From assembly GCA_029959085.1 (NCBI GenBank), contig JARWIR010000001.1:22869730-22933729 (forward strand): a DNA stretch of 64,000 nucleotides. Direction: 5' to 3'. Both the position numbers and the translations under genes were made by a program. Source of the DNA: Nemophila menziesii. Its lineage: Eukaryota; Streptophyta; Magnoliopsida; Boraginales; Hydrophyllaceae. Of the stretch, positions 24,574 through 34,479 are shown piece by piece; within the stretch, counting starts at the first letter, position 1; each line of letters opens with the position of its first letter. Below the pieces are notes generated by a model. That model worked only from the letters and a program-made list of their open reading frames with translations. It was not told the origin of the DNA and made no database searches.

Positions 24574-27191
24574 AGGAGGCGCGGTATACCCCGCGGTACA
24601 CCTCATGGTCCGCAGGGGTAGTCCGTAGCGCCGCAAGGGAGAGAAAAACCTACGGGATTTGATTATAAAGGAGGTATTAAGCTTTTAGTTCCGAATTTTA
24701 TAAACCCAAACCCTCTTTTTCTCCTCCACAACTCTCCTAACTCCATTGAAGCTCATCAAAACCTTCACCAATCATCAAAACACTACCCAATCACCATGAA
24801 AACACATCCAATTCATTCTCCACATCATTACAAGGAAGATTCAACCACCTATATCATCCCAAAACACCTTGAATCCAAGATCAAAAGCTTAAATTTTCAA
24901 AAATTCATCCTACAATTTCTTAAATCCAAGCCAATCCATGAAGAATCCATCTTACCCACATAGAGAATCATCATCAAATCACTTTTCCTAACCCAAATTA
25001 AGCTTGTACAACCAATAAGCAAGAGTTCCAAATTTCAAGAGTGGTTAAAGCTTTGAGTTGGGGGTCAATTGAGATGATTAAGAGAACATGAACATTATCT
25101 ACTGTAAGGGAGATGAAGAAATCAAGGTATTGGATCTAATTGAGAAGAAATCAAGTGAGAAAAGTCCTAGTTCCAATTCAATGGGTAAAACAAGTCAAGA
25201 GAAGAGAGGTTAGCTAGCTGTGTTTGATTCAATGAGCAAAAAGATTCTAACTTTGGTGAAGAAGACAACACAACCTCTACAAATCAAAGACCTTACACCC
25301 GAAGAAAAAGGGAAAGCTTCAATGGCCATGACAGCTTCTCCGAAGTAACAATTAAAGAAACTACCTTTTTCTTATGAGAAAGTATTTGAAGAAGAAGTTG
25401 AAGGTGAATACATGAAGGTTCATGGAGATTTGGAATGCTTTGGGTTGTTTTTGAATTGTATTTTATGAGGAGAAGAAGAAGATGTGGCACAGTTGATCTA
25501 TGAGGAGGTGATACGAATTTTCGATCTCTCCCATATCGTTATTTAATGCAATATCCTACTATGATCAAGTGTCTTGAACGAAAAGCGAGTAAGAAGATGG
25601 GTGAAGAAGATACATTAGATTTAATCCGAGTATCGTCTAGGCGAGGTAAAAGCCTCGAAGAGTATGTTTTCTTTCTTCCCTACCATTCCTTTATGTGCAA
25701 TATGTATGCTAATTTTAAATTTTATTCTTTCTTGAGTCTTTTTCGAGTCGTGGGGACACGGCTCATTTTTGAGTTGGGGGTGGGGATTCGTTGTCCTCAT
25801 CTTCCTTTTTGTTTTTTCATAAAATTTAAAATTTTTGGGTTGAATTAGGCATAGAATATGTTGAATGTACCTATGTGAGCATGATTTAATTAAGTTAATG
25901 ATAGTAAGTAGTATGTTTTTGAAAGATGTTGCAAATATGTTTAGTTTGCATGTATGAAAACAGGAAATAAAAGATAGAAAAGTTAATGAGCAATGCTAAG
26001 AAGTATGTTGAAACTTAGGGAGAGTTATTTGGTGTGTAGAACGTGAGGTTTAAAATTAGTTGAAAACCCACTTGTCTATGAACTAATAATGAAAAAGTAA
26101 CAAAATCCGGTAGTTAGAAAAATGACTAAGGCAGTTCTTTCATGATAAAACACTTGAAGCCTTTAGACTCTCTCACCCTTTTGTTTGATTATTGTTATTA
26201 TTTATCCGTCTTAGCCCCTCTGAGCCTTTCTAAAGCCTTTCATTTGAAACACATTATAATCCATACCCTTAGTTTTTAGGACTTATCTATATGACCCGCA
26301 CTCGAATCGCAAAACCTGAGACACTCGTTTTAGAGCTTGAGTTTGGGGTGGTGGGTTTCATCATTAGGGAACATTGGGTTTGGGAATTATCTTTGTGATT
26401 TTATTGATGATGAAATTGTTATTATTGTAACCCTTTGCCGGGGTAATAGTGAATGGAAAAGAAGCTACGAGCTAAATTTGCCAACAAGGGCATAAAAAAG
26501 AAAGAATATATATATGAAAAATAGCGTGATATCTCGAACATCAAAAAGAGAATCATAGCTATACAAAAAGAAAAAAAATTGATATAAAAAGAAAATATAT
26601 ATTCGGACCGGCAAAGTGGATTTTAAATCATCAAAGGTTCTACTTGGGATTTATTGGGGATGCATATTAAAAAGCATCAATAAATTGGGTTGAGTGAGAA
26701 CATCTTCGAGTGACAACTCAAGCTCTAGGGCGATTCGTTGATGGCTAGTGAGGAGAGAGCCAAAAGCTCACTTTTCATTATCCAAATATACCACACCCGT
26801 CCTTAAGCCAAGTTATAACCAAGACCTTAGGATTTCTAACTACTAGATGGAGAAACAATTGAGCTATTAGGTAGTAGGTAAGTGGACCATTGGATGCTGT
26901 ATTTGGGACCTATGAACAACCTATAGCCATTAACCTGAACTAAGTTATCATCCTCTCCTTCTGGCATTGCGAAATTAATCTGGACTTGAATTTATGGATT
27001 GTTGATTACATGTATATTAAGCATATTTGTGCATTATTTCTTGAGCATTACTACATGAGACTTTTTAGATTTTTGCTCTAGGATCATTCATTATGTTCTA
27101 TTCTTATTCTCCTCCTACTTCTTCTTCTTGACTACCCTACTGTTCTTTACTTTTATTGTATCGGGACGATACAACTTTGAGTTGGGGGTCT
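24574..27191 (+). mobile_element. Fragment F: 3' internal half of a deletion-type Athila element
   Basis: It starts abruptly inside the GC-rich array (24574-24640), continues through the leader region, a broken extra ORF (25074-25650) and the conserved 3' non-coding region, and ends with the PPT at 27176-27189 plus CT before the LTR at 27192. PPT-like tracts also lie at 25052-25065 and 25768-25781. The 5' half of the same kind of element, E4, lies on the other side of the LTR, ending at the same aggag bases. Confidence 0.75.
25074..25650 (+). pseudogene. Broken relic of the Athila extra ORF (F)
   Basis: The ATG at 25074 follows a PPT-like tract exactly as in E3, but the frame stops after five codons. 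Farther on, recognisable pieces of the 399-aa protein remain (FAYEKVFEEE and DVAQLIYEEVIRI), with the central part deleted and frames shifted. Bases 24641-25501 are mirrored at 39025-39885. It is not expected to be functional. Confidence 0.65.
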
Positions 27192-28700
27192 TGATGTCTC
27201 CTCATTTGTGATAGTAAAATACACTCTTGAGACATCATTTTAGGCTTATTTATTAGTCTATAGGTTGATTTTAGCTTAATTTAGTGCACTTTCCTACTTT
27301 GGGTCTTGATTTGTAGAATTATTATTTTTAGAGCATATTGGGTTTAATTGTTTATTTAGTGTGAAGCTTTAAAGATAATTATGGAGATTAATTAGAGTCC
27401 AAGTCAAAGACTACAATATATGGAAGGAGATATGCATGGAAATTGGAGATAGAAGGAAGCTGAGTTTAAATAGGAAAAGGAAAAGCTGCCTAAATCTGGG
27501 ATTCTGCAGTACACGTCCAAAGATAGGCGTTTTTACCTAAGAAATAGGCCGAATTTGGTAATTTCCTTCTAAAGGGCCTAGATAATTCTGTTGCGATTCT
27601 TTTGGTATCTTGTGGAGCAAAATCCGACCAATAACGAAGAAGATACACTCAAAACAACGCAGCAGTGTTTATCTTACGAATTTGGGTTGGGCCAGGAGCC
27701 CATTACTTGAAGTTATCTCCACCAAACGAATTAGGTCAACCTCTAACCTATAAATACAGCCTCTTAACACTCTTAAATCATCCTTGGCCAGACCCTAAGG
27801 CCAAGAGGAAGCTGCAACACAAGAGAAGAAGTCTGGAGGGAGCTGTGCAACAACTATGTCTCCTTCAACCTCTTATTTTGTAATTCTTTTCTCTTCTCTT
27901 CTTAGTATGAATTAATTCTTTATAGTTTGAGTGTTTAGCATATATGTATGAACCCTAGTTTTGATTGACATCTATCTAATTTGGGAACTTAATGTTTTAA
28001 ATTGAATTATAGTTTTTATTCTCTGTTTATGTGTTTGAATTTATATTCTGTGTTCTTGTGGATGCGCGCCCATATAGAATTACCATCTAGTAATTAGGTC
28101 ACCATTGACAACGGTGTTTAATTGCATGTTTAGCACATAACGTCTAGTATTAGGTCTGATCTGACAACCCAACCTATCTAGATAATCACTATGGTTGAGT
28201 CTTGTGACTCTTTACCAATTACAGGAAAAGTTTGCTTAGGAAGCCTTATTGACACAGGTAAATCTTATTTTAAACTACCGATAGCATATTGGGACCGATT
28301 AGGGAAATACTACATAATTTACCCTTACATGTTTAGAACGGCAAAACTAGTGGGGATTGCATGCTAATAACTCAAGCTAGACTTTCATACTATCTTCTTT
28401 TCTTTTCTTTTCTTTTATTTGTTTTATTGTCTTTAGTTTATTAGTTTAGTTTATTTATTAGAAAACCAAATAAATATCTATCTTTCTTTTCTTTCTACTA
28501 GCGTATTATCTTTTCTATCTGTAATATCTGCACTTGAATAATTTGCATAAGTTCTTCTTAACCTTCGTAGTCCCTGAGGAACGAATCTTACTTATTCATT
28601 AAACTTGCATACGATCTGTATACTTGCAGAACCGTGTTAACTTAGGGTGTTTATTTGCACTTATTTTATACATCTTTTTATCACACCTTAGGCCACACCA
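27192..28700 (+). repeat. LTR type C shared by F and E4
   Basis: This 1509-bp LTR (TGATGTCTCC...GGCCACACCA) is preceded by the PPT of F and followed by the PBS of E4 (28707-28724). A single LTR therefore joins the 3' half of one element to the 5' half, the arrangement of a one-LTR circle or a recombined tandem. Confidence 0.85.
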
Positions 28701-28706
28701 AGTTTT

Positions 28707-28724
28707 TGGCGCCGCTGCCGGGGA
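28707..28724 (+). other. Primer-binding site (E4)
   Basis: The same 18-base tRNA-Asp-like site. The leader that follows (TTGTGCAATTATC) differs from the E1/E2 leader (TTGTACATATATC) and matches E5. Confidence 0.8.
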
Positions 28725-28885
28725 CTACATCGTTAGTCCTTGTGCAATTATCTTGTGCTTTTATTTTAGTTAGTTCTATTTTACGCTTTTCTTTTTAGTT
28801 TTTGTTTTACAGATTTTTTTTAGGCGAAAGCAGATTTATTAGGAGATAAGGGTCTCGTGTTATTAGATCCTGAAGACGCTAATTC

Positions 28886-30034
28886 GTGATGGAAGCGCTA
28901 AAACTCAAGGAGTTGAGCCGACAACTTGAGGAATTACAAGAACAATCGCGAGAACTAGCTCGGAGGAATCTAGTACATACATCACCTTCATGTCCTAGTT
29001 GTGGAGCAAGAGATCACTCGTGGGGACGTTGCATGAACAATCCAGCCTCAATTTCCTTCATGCCTTATCAAAGAGACCATTATCATGATGGTTATTATCA
29101 ATCTCAAGGAAATTACGCTGACTATCAACCCCCACAGAGTTACAATTGGGTCGGAGATCAACAGCCATGTCATTATGAGAACCATTATCATGATGATTAT
29201 TATCAACCACGACCACAAGCTTATTATCCTCCACAACCTATCTATCAAGAAGCGCCGATTTATAATGAGGCTTATCAAGAACCACTTCCTTATTCAATGC
29301 AGCAAACCGTACAAAAACAACCTTCGAGTTTGAGTTCAAGTTTGGCTCGACTGATGCAAACACTTGATAATATAGAGAGTCGCCAGCAAGAATCCCAAAA
29401 CTTGCATAATGCGATTATGGAGAATTTGCAGAGAATATCACAATCGATGAATGAAACTCAAATCCCTGCAGAAAGGCAACTCCGAAGTGATACTACTGCT
29501 CCAGAAAACAAAGTTTGTCATGCAGTTGAAGTAGAAAGTGGAAAACAACTATCTCCATCAAGACCAGAACCAGAATCAGTCCCTATTCCAGATCAGAGGG
29601 GGGAAGAAGCAACAGAAGATAAGGTCGAAGAGGTAGTTGAACAAGAACGTGTCCAAGAGAAGACACCAGAAAAGAAAGAGAGCCCAGTGGTAACCAGTAC
29701 ATGTCCTCCTCCACCATTCCCTTCACATGTCAGAAAGGACAATGACCTGGAATTCAAGAAGTTCGTTGACATGATGAACAAATTAAAGAACAGCAGCCCG
29801 TTTGTAGAAGCTCTCACAAGAATGTCAAAATACGGTCAATTCATGAAGGACATTCTTTCTAACAAACGAAGATTCGAGATGAATGGATTACTAGAGGAGT
29901 GTAATGCTACACTTGGAATTGAGTTACCACCTATTCCCACGAAATCTTGGATGGCACCATCCATGATTATTAAGAATCGAGCTGAAAAGTTCGTGGGAAT
30001 TAAAGGCAAAGGGTGGAAATTTCGTCATCCTTAA
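28886..30034 (+). CDS. Truncated Gag-like protein of non-autonomous element E4
   Basis: This 382-aa ORF starts inside gag. Just upstream a fragment ending LLDPEDANS and a stop matches the Gag region before the zinc knuckle. The ORF has the CX2CX4HX4C knuckle (CPSCGARDHSWGRC, near residue 34), a Tyr/Gln/Pro-rich stretch, an acidic linker and the conserved [17 protein letters not shown] segment. Protease, reverse transcriptase, RNase H and the integrase core are missing. The last 30-odd residues (SWMAPSMIIKN...) resemble the integrase C-terminal tail of E3 (SWMGPFIVTKV), so a deletion fused gag to the integrase tail. It cannot encode replication enzymes and would need E1/E2 proteins. Its counterpart is the 379-aa ORF in E5. 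Confidence 0.75.
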   Translation: MMEALKLKELSRQLEELQEQSRELARRNLVHTSPSCPSCGARDHSWGRCMNNPASISFMPYQRDHYHDGYYQSQGNYADYQPPQSYNWVGDQQPCHYENHYHDDYYQPRPQAYYPPQPIYQEAPIYNEAYQEPLPYSMQQTVQKQPSSLSSSLARLMQTLDNIESRQQESQNLHNAIMENLQRISQSMNETQIPAERQLRSDTTAPENKVCHAVEVESGKQLSPSRPEPESVPIPDQRGEEATEDKVEEVVEQERVQEKTPEKKESPVVTSTCPPPPFPSHVRKDNDLEFKKFVDMMNKLKNSSPFVEALTRMSKYGQFMKDILSNKRRFEMNGLLEECNATLGIELPPIPTKSWMAPSMIIKNRAEKFVGIKGKGWKFRHP

Positions 30035-30554
30035 TCGAGGTAACACGTCTAACTTTGAAAGACGTTAAACAAAAGTGCTGTACGGGAGACAACCCGTAAT
30101 TTCTTTTATGTTTTTACGTTTTTAGTTTTTAATTTATGTTTAGATTAGTTAATTTTAGTTGATATTGCATATTTGAGGAAGGTATTAGTGTTTTTGATGA
30201 TTAGGTATTGGAGAAATCGAGTTAGGGAAGCGAGCAAAGTTTTCGGAACGGAGAAACTTCAGCAAGTCATATCTTTGCGCTCGGATATCGGAATCAGGTG
30301 ATTTTTGAGCCTAAACTGCATAACTTTTCGAGATCTATCTGTTGGGGAGGTTTTTGTCACGTGCGGTACACCGGACCTCAGCCGCGGTGCACCGCGCGGT
30401 CAAAAACCCGTACTACGGGTTGCTACCGCGGGTTTTATCCAGTAACGAAAAAAAAAAATAGCTGATGGGTCCGGTATACCGGACCCTATACCGCGCCATG
30501 CACCGCACAAACACGTGCCACGGGGTCCTACCACGGGTTTTTTGACGTAGGAGA
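30035..30554 (+). other. Post-gag region of E4 with hairpin array
   Basis: This non-coding region carries the GC-rich array (about 30356-30546) with CCCGTACTACGGGTT and GGTCCGGTATACCGGACC-type hairpins. It breaks off at gacgtaggag (30545-30554); the continuing bases, aggaggcgcgg, are found at 24574. Confidence 0.65.
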
Positions 30555-30626
30555 AAAAAAAAAATAAATGATTGGGTAGTGTTTTGATGATTGGTGAAGG
30601 TTTTGATGAGCTTCAATGGCCATGAT
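30555..30626. other. Joint filler between E4 and E3
   Basis: An A-rich tract is followed by a piece of minus-oriented leader (tgattgggtagtgttttgat and onward, as near 33712) and then by cttcaatggccatga, which leads into only nine bases of LTR. The filler is therefore patched from element sequence. Confidence 0.55.
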
Positions 30627-30635
30627 GAGACATCA
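30627..30635 (-). repeat. Nine-base remnant of the 3' LTR of E3
   Basis: GAGACATCA is the U3 edge of an Athila LTR on the minus strand, followed by AG and the PPT (30638-30651). The remaining 1.5 kb of the LTR is missing. Confidence 0.6.
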
Positions 30636-32232
30636 AGACCCCCAACTCAAAGTTGTATCGTCCCGATACAATAAAAGATAAAAACATAGGGAAGTCTAGA
30701 AATACACACTTATAAAATTCTCAACACAAGGGAAAAACATAGCAGAATATATAGAATAAACCTAAGGCACATAACTCAGAAAATTTCATGCAATAATATT
30801 TGTAAACTACATACCTGTACACTTCTCATATCCACAGTCAACACGGCTTGAATTCAAGATCAGATTAGTTTCGCAATGTAAGAAGGATTGGGACTTTACT
30901 CAGTTCCCCTTGAGAGCTATAGATTGTTCATCAAACCTTACTAGTATCCAATGATCCACTTAACTAATCTCTAATGGCTCAATCACTTCTCAATTACATA
31001 GCAAAGAATCACAAGGTCTTTAAGGTTGTAATGTAGGCTTAGGGACGGTGTGATAGTATATTTGGATAATTTGGAGTGAGCTTTTGGCTCTCTCCTCACT
31101 AGCCATCAACTAATTGCCCTAGAGCTTGAGTTACTCTCATATACGTTTCTCACTCAACCCAATGAATTCCTTGATGCGCAATTTAGCATCCCCAATAACC
31201 CAATTAAAGCTTAAGATGTTCACATAAAAATCCACTTTGCCGGTCCGAATATATATATTTTCTTTTCTTTTCAAATCAATTCTCTTTTCTATAGCTATGA
31301 CTCTCTTTTAATGTTGAGATATCATGCTAATTTTCTCATATATATATTTTCTCTTTTAATGCCCTTGTTGGCAAAATTAGCTCGAAGCTTCTTTTTCATT
31401 CACTATTACCCCGGCAAAGGGTTACAATACAATGTTGTGAAACATCCTCAATATAAAGCACAAAGCACAATTAATAAGCTCAAAAATCCCAACATAATAA
31501 CTCCCATAATGGTGGACCCACCACCCCAAACTCAAGCTCTAAAACAACTGTCTAAGCATCGCGATTCGAGTGCGGGTCATATGGAAAAGTCCTAAAATCT
31601 AAAGGATATGGCTTATAATATGTTTCAATAAAAAGGCTTTAGAAAGGCTAGAAGGGGCTAAGAAGGATATAACTTTTAAACTCAAAAATCACAAGGTGAG
31701 AAGGTATAAAAAGGCTTCAAAGGCTTCAAAATATGAAAGAACCGCCTTGATCACTTTCTACACTATGTAATTTAGAAAATTTCTTACCTTTAGCACTTTC
31801 ATCAAATGGTTTTTCAACTAGCTTGGATCTCACGGCCTACACACTTTCAAGGTTCCCTGAGATCGAACATACTTTCTATCGCATTGCTCACTAATCTTTT
31901 CTTTACTATCAACGTGTGTTTTCCTGCAAATACTCAGAGCATACAAATACATAGCTCATAAACATATCACTTACTATCATCAATCTACTGAGCTTATGCT
32001 TTCAAGTTATTAAACATACTCTACATCTAATTCCCATGCATCAAAAATTTTAATTTCACCCAAAAAAACAGACAAATGGAGATGAGAGACAACGAATCCC
32101 CACACCCCCAACTCAAAAATGAGCCGTGTCCCCACGACTCGAAAAAAAAAAAACTCGAAAACAGAAATTAAAATTAGCAGATAGACATATTTACAGAAAT
32201 GGTAAGGAAGAAAGAGAACATACTCTCGAGGC
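30636..32232 (-). other. 3' non-coding region of E3
   Basis: This region is homologous to but diverged from the same region of E1/E2. PPT copies lie at 30638-30651 and 32104-32117 on the minus strand. No convincing gene is present; the 94-aa plus-strand frame lies within conserved non-coding sequence. Confidence 0.6.
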
Positions 32233-33432
32233 TTATTGCCTCGCATCATTGACATCCAAGATTGGAATTGCTGGACCTCTCGTTAATTGCTCAAGGAGTT
32301 TCATGATGTGCACTTGATTAGCATTGATTTGTGCCACATCATTGACTAAAGAAGTTTGAGCTGCTTCAAATTTCGTTAAACGCTCCTCCATCTTCTCTTG
32401 CCAAGATTGCTCCTTTTCTTCCTTCGAGACTTGAGTAGAACCCGCTCTTCGAAGGCTTTCTTTGATCCAAGCATTATCAATATAACTCGTCTTAAACTCG
32501 AGTTTCTCTTCTTCACCCAATACTACATTCGCTTTTCGCATAAGACACGTGATCATAGTTGGAAATTTAACGTTATAAACCGATTTAGGAGAGACCGAGA
32601 ATCGTATCACCTCCTCATAGATCAACTGTGCCACATCAACTTCTTCTCCTCTCAAAATACAGTCCAACAGTAGCGCGTACTTCATGGTCACCTCCAAAGT
32701 TCGTGTGTTTCCAAAGACATTAGGGATAAGGAAATTGTGCCAAATTCTAGCATCTGCTTGAAGATATTTGTAAGGCCAAGGTGCCTTCAATTCTCCCGTA
32801 TGTAATTGCACTTTCTCTTTGTCTAAAACATGCTCAAAAAGTAATTCCTTATCAAAGATTTTTCGTTTAGCAACTGCTTCCTTAAATTTGCAACAACCTT
32901 TCGGATTCTGAAACTTGAAGTGGTTCCTAATCTCCTCAACTGTGAAAGGAACTAACTTTCCTCTAATCGGAACACAGTCACTATCTCGGCTAAAGAGGCC
33001 TAGATAGAACTCCAAAACTAATTTAGGACATAATTCAGAACGGCTTACCATGAACGTAGACCAACCCAACTTCTCACCAAGCTCAAAGAATCTCTTGTAA
33101 TCTCCATCTCTAATTTCTTCCTTGAATACTTTCTCATAGGCAAAAGGTAGCTCTTTTAATTGTTTCTCTGCAGAAATCTTCAAGGCCTTTGAAGTATCCA
33201 CTTTCTCTATAGGTATAGGATCTGGTTGAGGTAGTGTTCTTTCCTTTGCATAAAAATAAAGCTTTTTACCATTACTATCATACGAAGGTTTCCCACTCTT
33301 CAATTTATCTTTACCCTTTGATTCAGAACTAGCTCCTTTGTCAATTGATTTCTTCTTGTTTAAATCCAATCCCTTGTTACTCTTCACCTCCCTCTTGCTA
33401 GATAAGATTGATGTTCTATTAGTCATCTTCAA
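32233..33432 (-). CDS. 399-aa extra ORF of Athila element E3
   Basis: This is the only intact copy of the full extra ORF in the block. Residues 1-90 are basic and Lys/Ser-rich. The central part (about 100-310) includes FAYEKVFKEEIRDGDYKRF, EFYLGL, a PIRGKLVPFTVEEI segment and ARIWHNFLIPNVFGNTRTL followed by a Val/Leu-rich helix (DVAQLIYEEV). This layout resembles the 'putative plant transposon protein' region annotated after pol in Athila-type elements. The C-terminal 70 residues form a coiled coil (KMEERLTKFEAAQTSLVNDV). There is no signal peptide or membrane helix, so an envelope role is not supported. Met3 is an alternative start, since MTNR is the start conserved in relatives. A PPT-like tract lies just before the ORF (33436-33449) and another just after it. 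Function unknown. Confidence 0.7.
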   Translation of the reverse strand: MKMTNRTSILSSKREVKSNKGLDLNKKKSIDKGASSESKGKDKLKSGKPSYDSNGKKLYFYAKERTLPQPDPIPIEKVDTSKALKISAEKQLKELPFAYEKVFKEEIRDGDYKRFFELGEKLGWSTFMVSRSELCPKLVLEFYLGLFSRDSDCVPIRGKLVPFTVEEIRNHFKFQNPKGCCKFKEAVAKRKIFDKELLFEHVLDKEKVQLHTGELKAPWPYKYLQADARIWHNFLIPNVFGNTRTLEVTMKYALLLDCILRGEEVDVAQLIYEEVIRFSVSPKSVYNVKFPTMITCLMRKANVVLGEEEKLEFKTSYIDNAWIKESLRRAGSTQVSKEEKEQSWQEKMEERLTKFEAAQTSLVNDVAQINANQVHIMKLLEQLTRGPAIPILDVNDARQ

Positions 33433-34479
33433 TTAACCCCCAACTCAAAGCTTTAGCAACCCTTGAAATTTAACTCTTGAATTAATGGATGAACAAGCTT
33501 GATTTGTCCTAGGATGGGTGAATTGGTGATGAATCTCTATGTGGGTGAGGATGATTTGTAATGGGTAGGCTAGGATTTTTAGAAATTGTGTGATGAATTT
33601 GTGAAATTTGGCTCTTTGATTCTTCAATTTGAATGAATTTGGTGATGATTGGTAGCTTGATTCTCTCTTGTAATGATGTGGAGAGAAGGTTTGATGTGTT
33701 TTCCTTGATGATTGGGTAGTGTTTTGGTGATTGGTGAAGGTTTTGATGAGCTTCAATGGAGTTAGGAGAGTTGTGCAGTAGAAAGAGAGGGTTAAGGTTT
33801 AATAAATTCGGAATAATAGCTTCAATACCTCCTTTATAACTCAATCCCGTAACTTTCTCTCTCCTCTGGCGGCGCTGCGGACTACCCCTGCGGACCATGG
33901 GGTGCACCGCGGGGTAGTCCGTGACATCTGATGCTCGAAAATTTTTGCTCACTGACTTAAACCCGTGGTAGGACCCCGTGGTACGGGTTTTTTGGCTCGC
34001 GGACTAGGGTCCGGTGTACCGCGGGGTACACCGCGGCTTCTGTAGCTGCTCCGTCAAAATACCCGTGGTAGTCAACCCGTGGTACGGGTTTCTGGGGCGC
34101 GGACCATGGCACGGTGCACCGCGGGGTGGTCCGTGGAATTTTTTCGTGTTTCTGACCTAAACCCGCGGTAGCTACCCGTGGTACGGGTTTTGACCTCGCG
34201 GACCATCCCTGCGGACCATGGGGTAGTCCGTGAGGGTAGTCCGCGGGGTGCTTTCTTGCGCTCCAAAAATTTTCCTCGCGTTCCCTAACTTGATTTCTCC
34301 GATTCCTACACACCAAAAACACTAATACCTTTCTCAAATATGCATTATCAACTAAAAACAACTAAAATAAACTTAAACTAAGAATGTAAAAGACATGAAA
34401 ACATAAAAAAAAAACTTCGGGTTGTCTCCCGAACAGCACTTTTGTTTAACGTCTTTCAAAGTTAGACGTGTTACCTCTG
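33433..34479 (-). other. Inter-ORF region of E3 with hairpin array
   Basis: An A/C-rich leader (33450-33840) is followed by a GC-rich array (about 33860-34260) with several AACCCGTACCACGGGTT-type hairpins. The 134- and 147-aa frames here read through repeats and are not genes. Confidence 0.6.

Noticed and set aside
32233..33432. Extra ORF as an envelope protein (endogenous retrovirus)
   Set aside because: No signal peptide, no transmembrane helix and no cleavage site are visible, so there is no basis for an envelope call.
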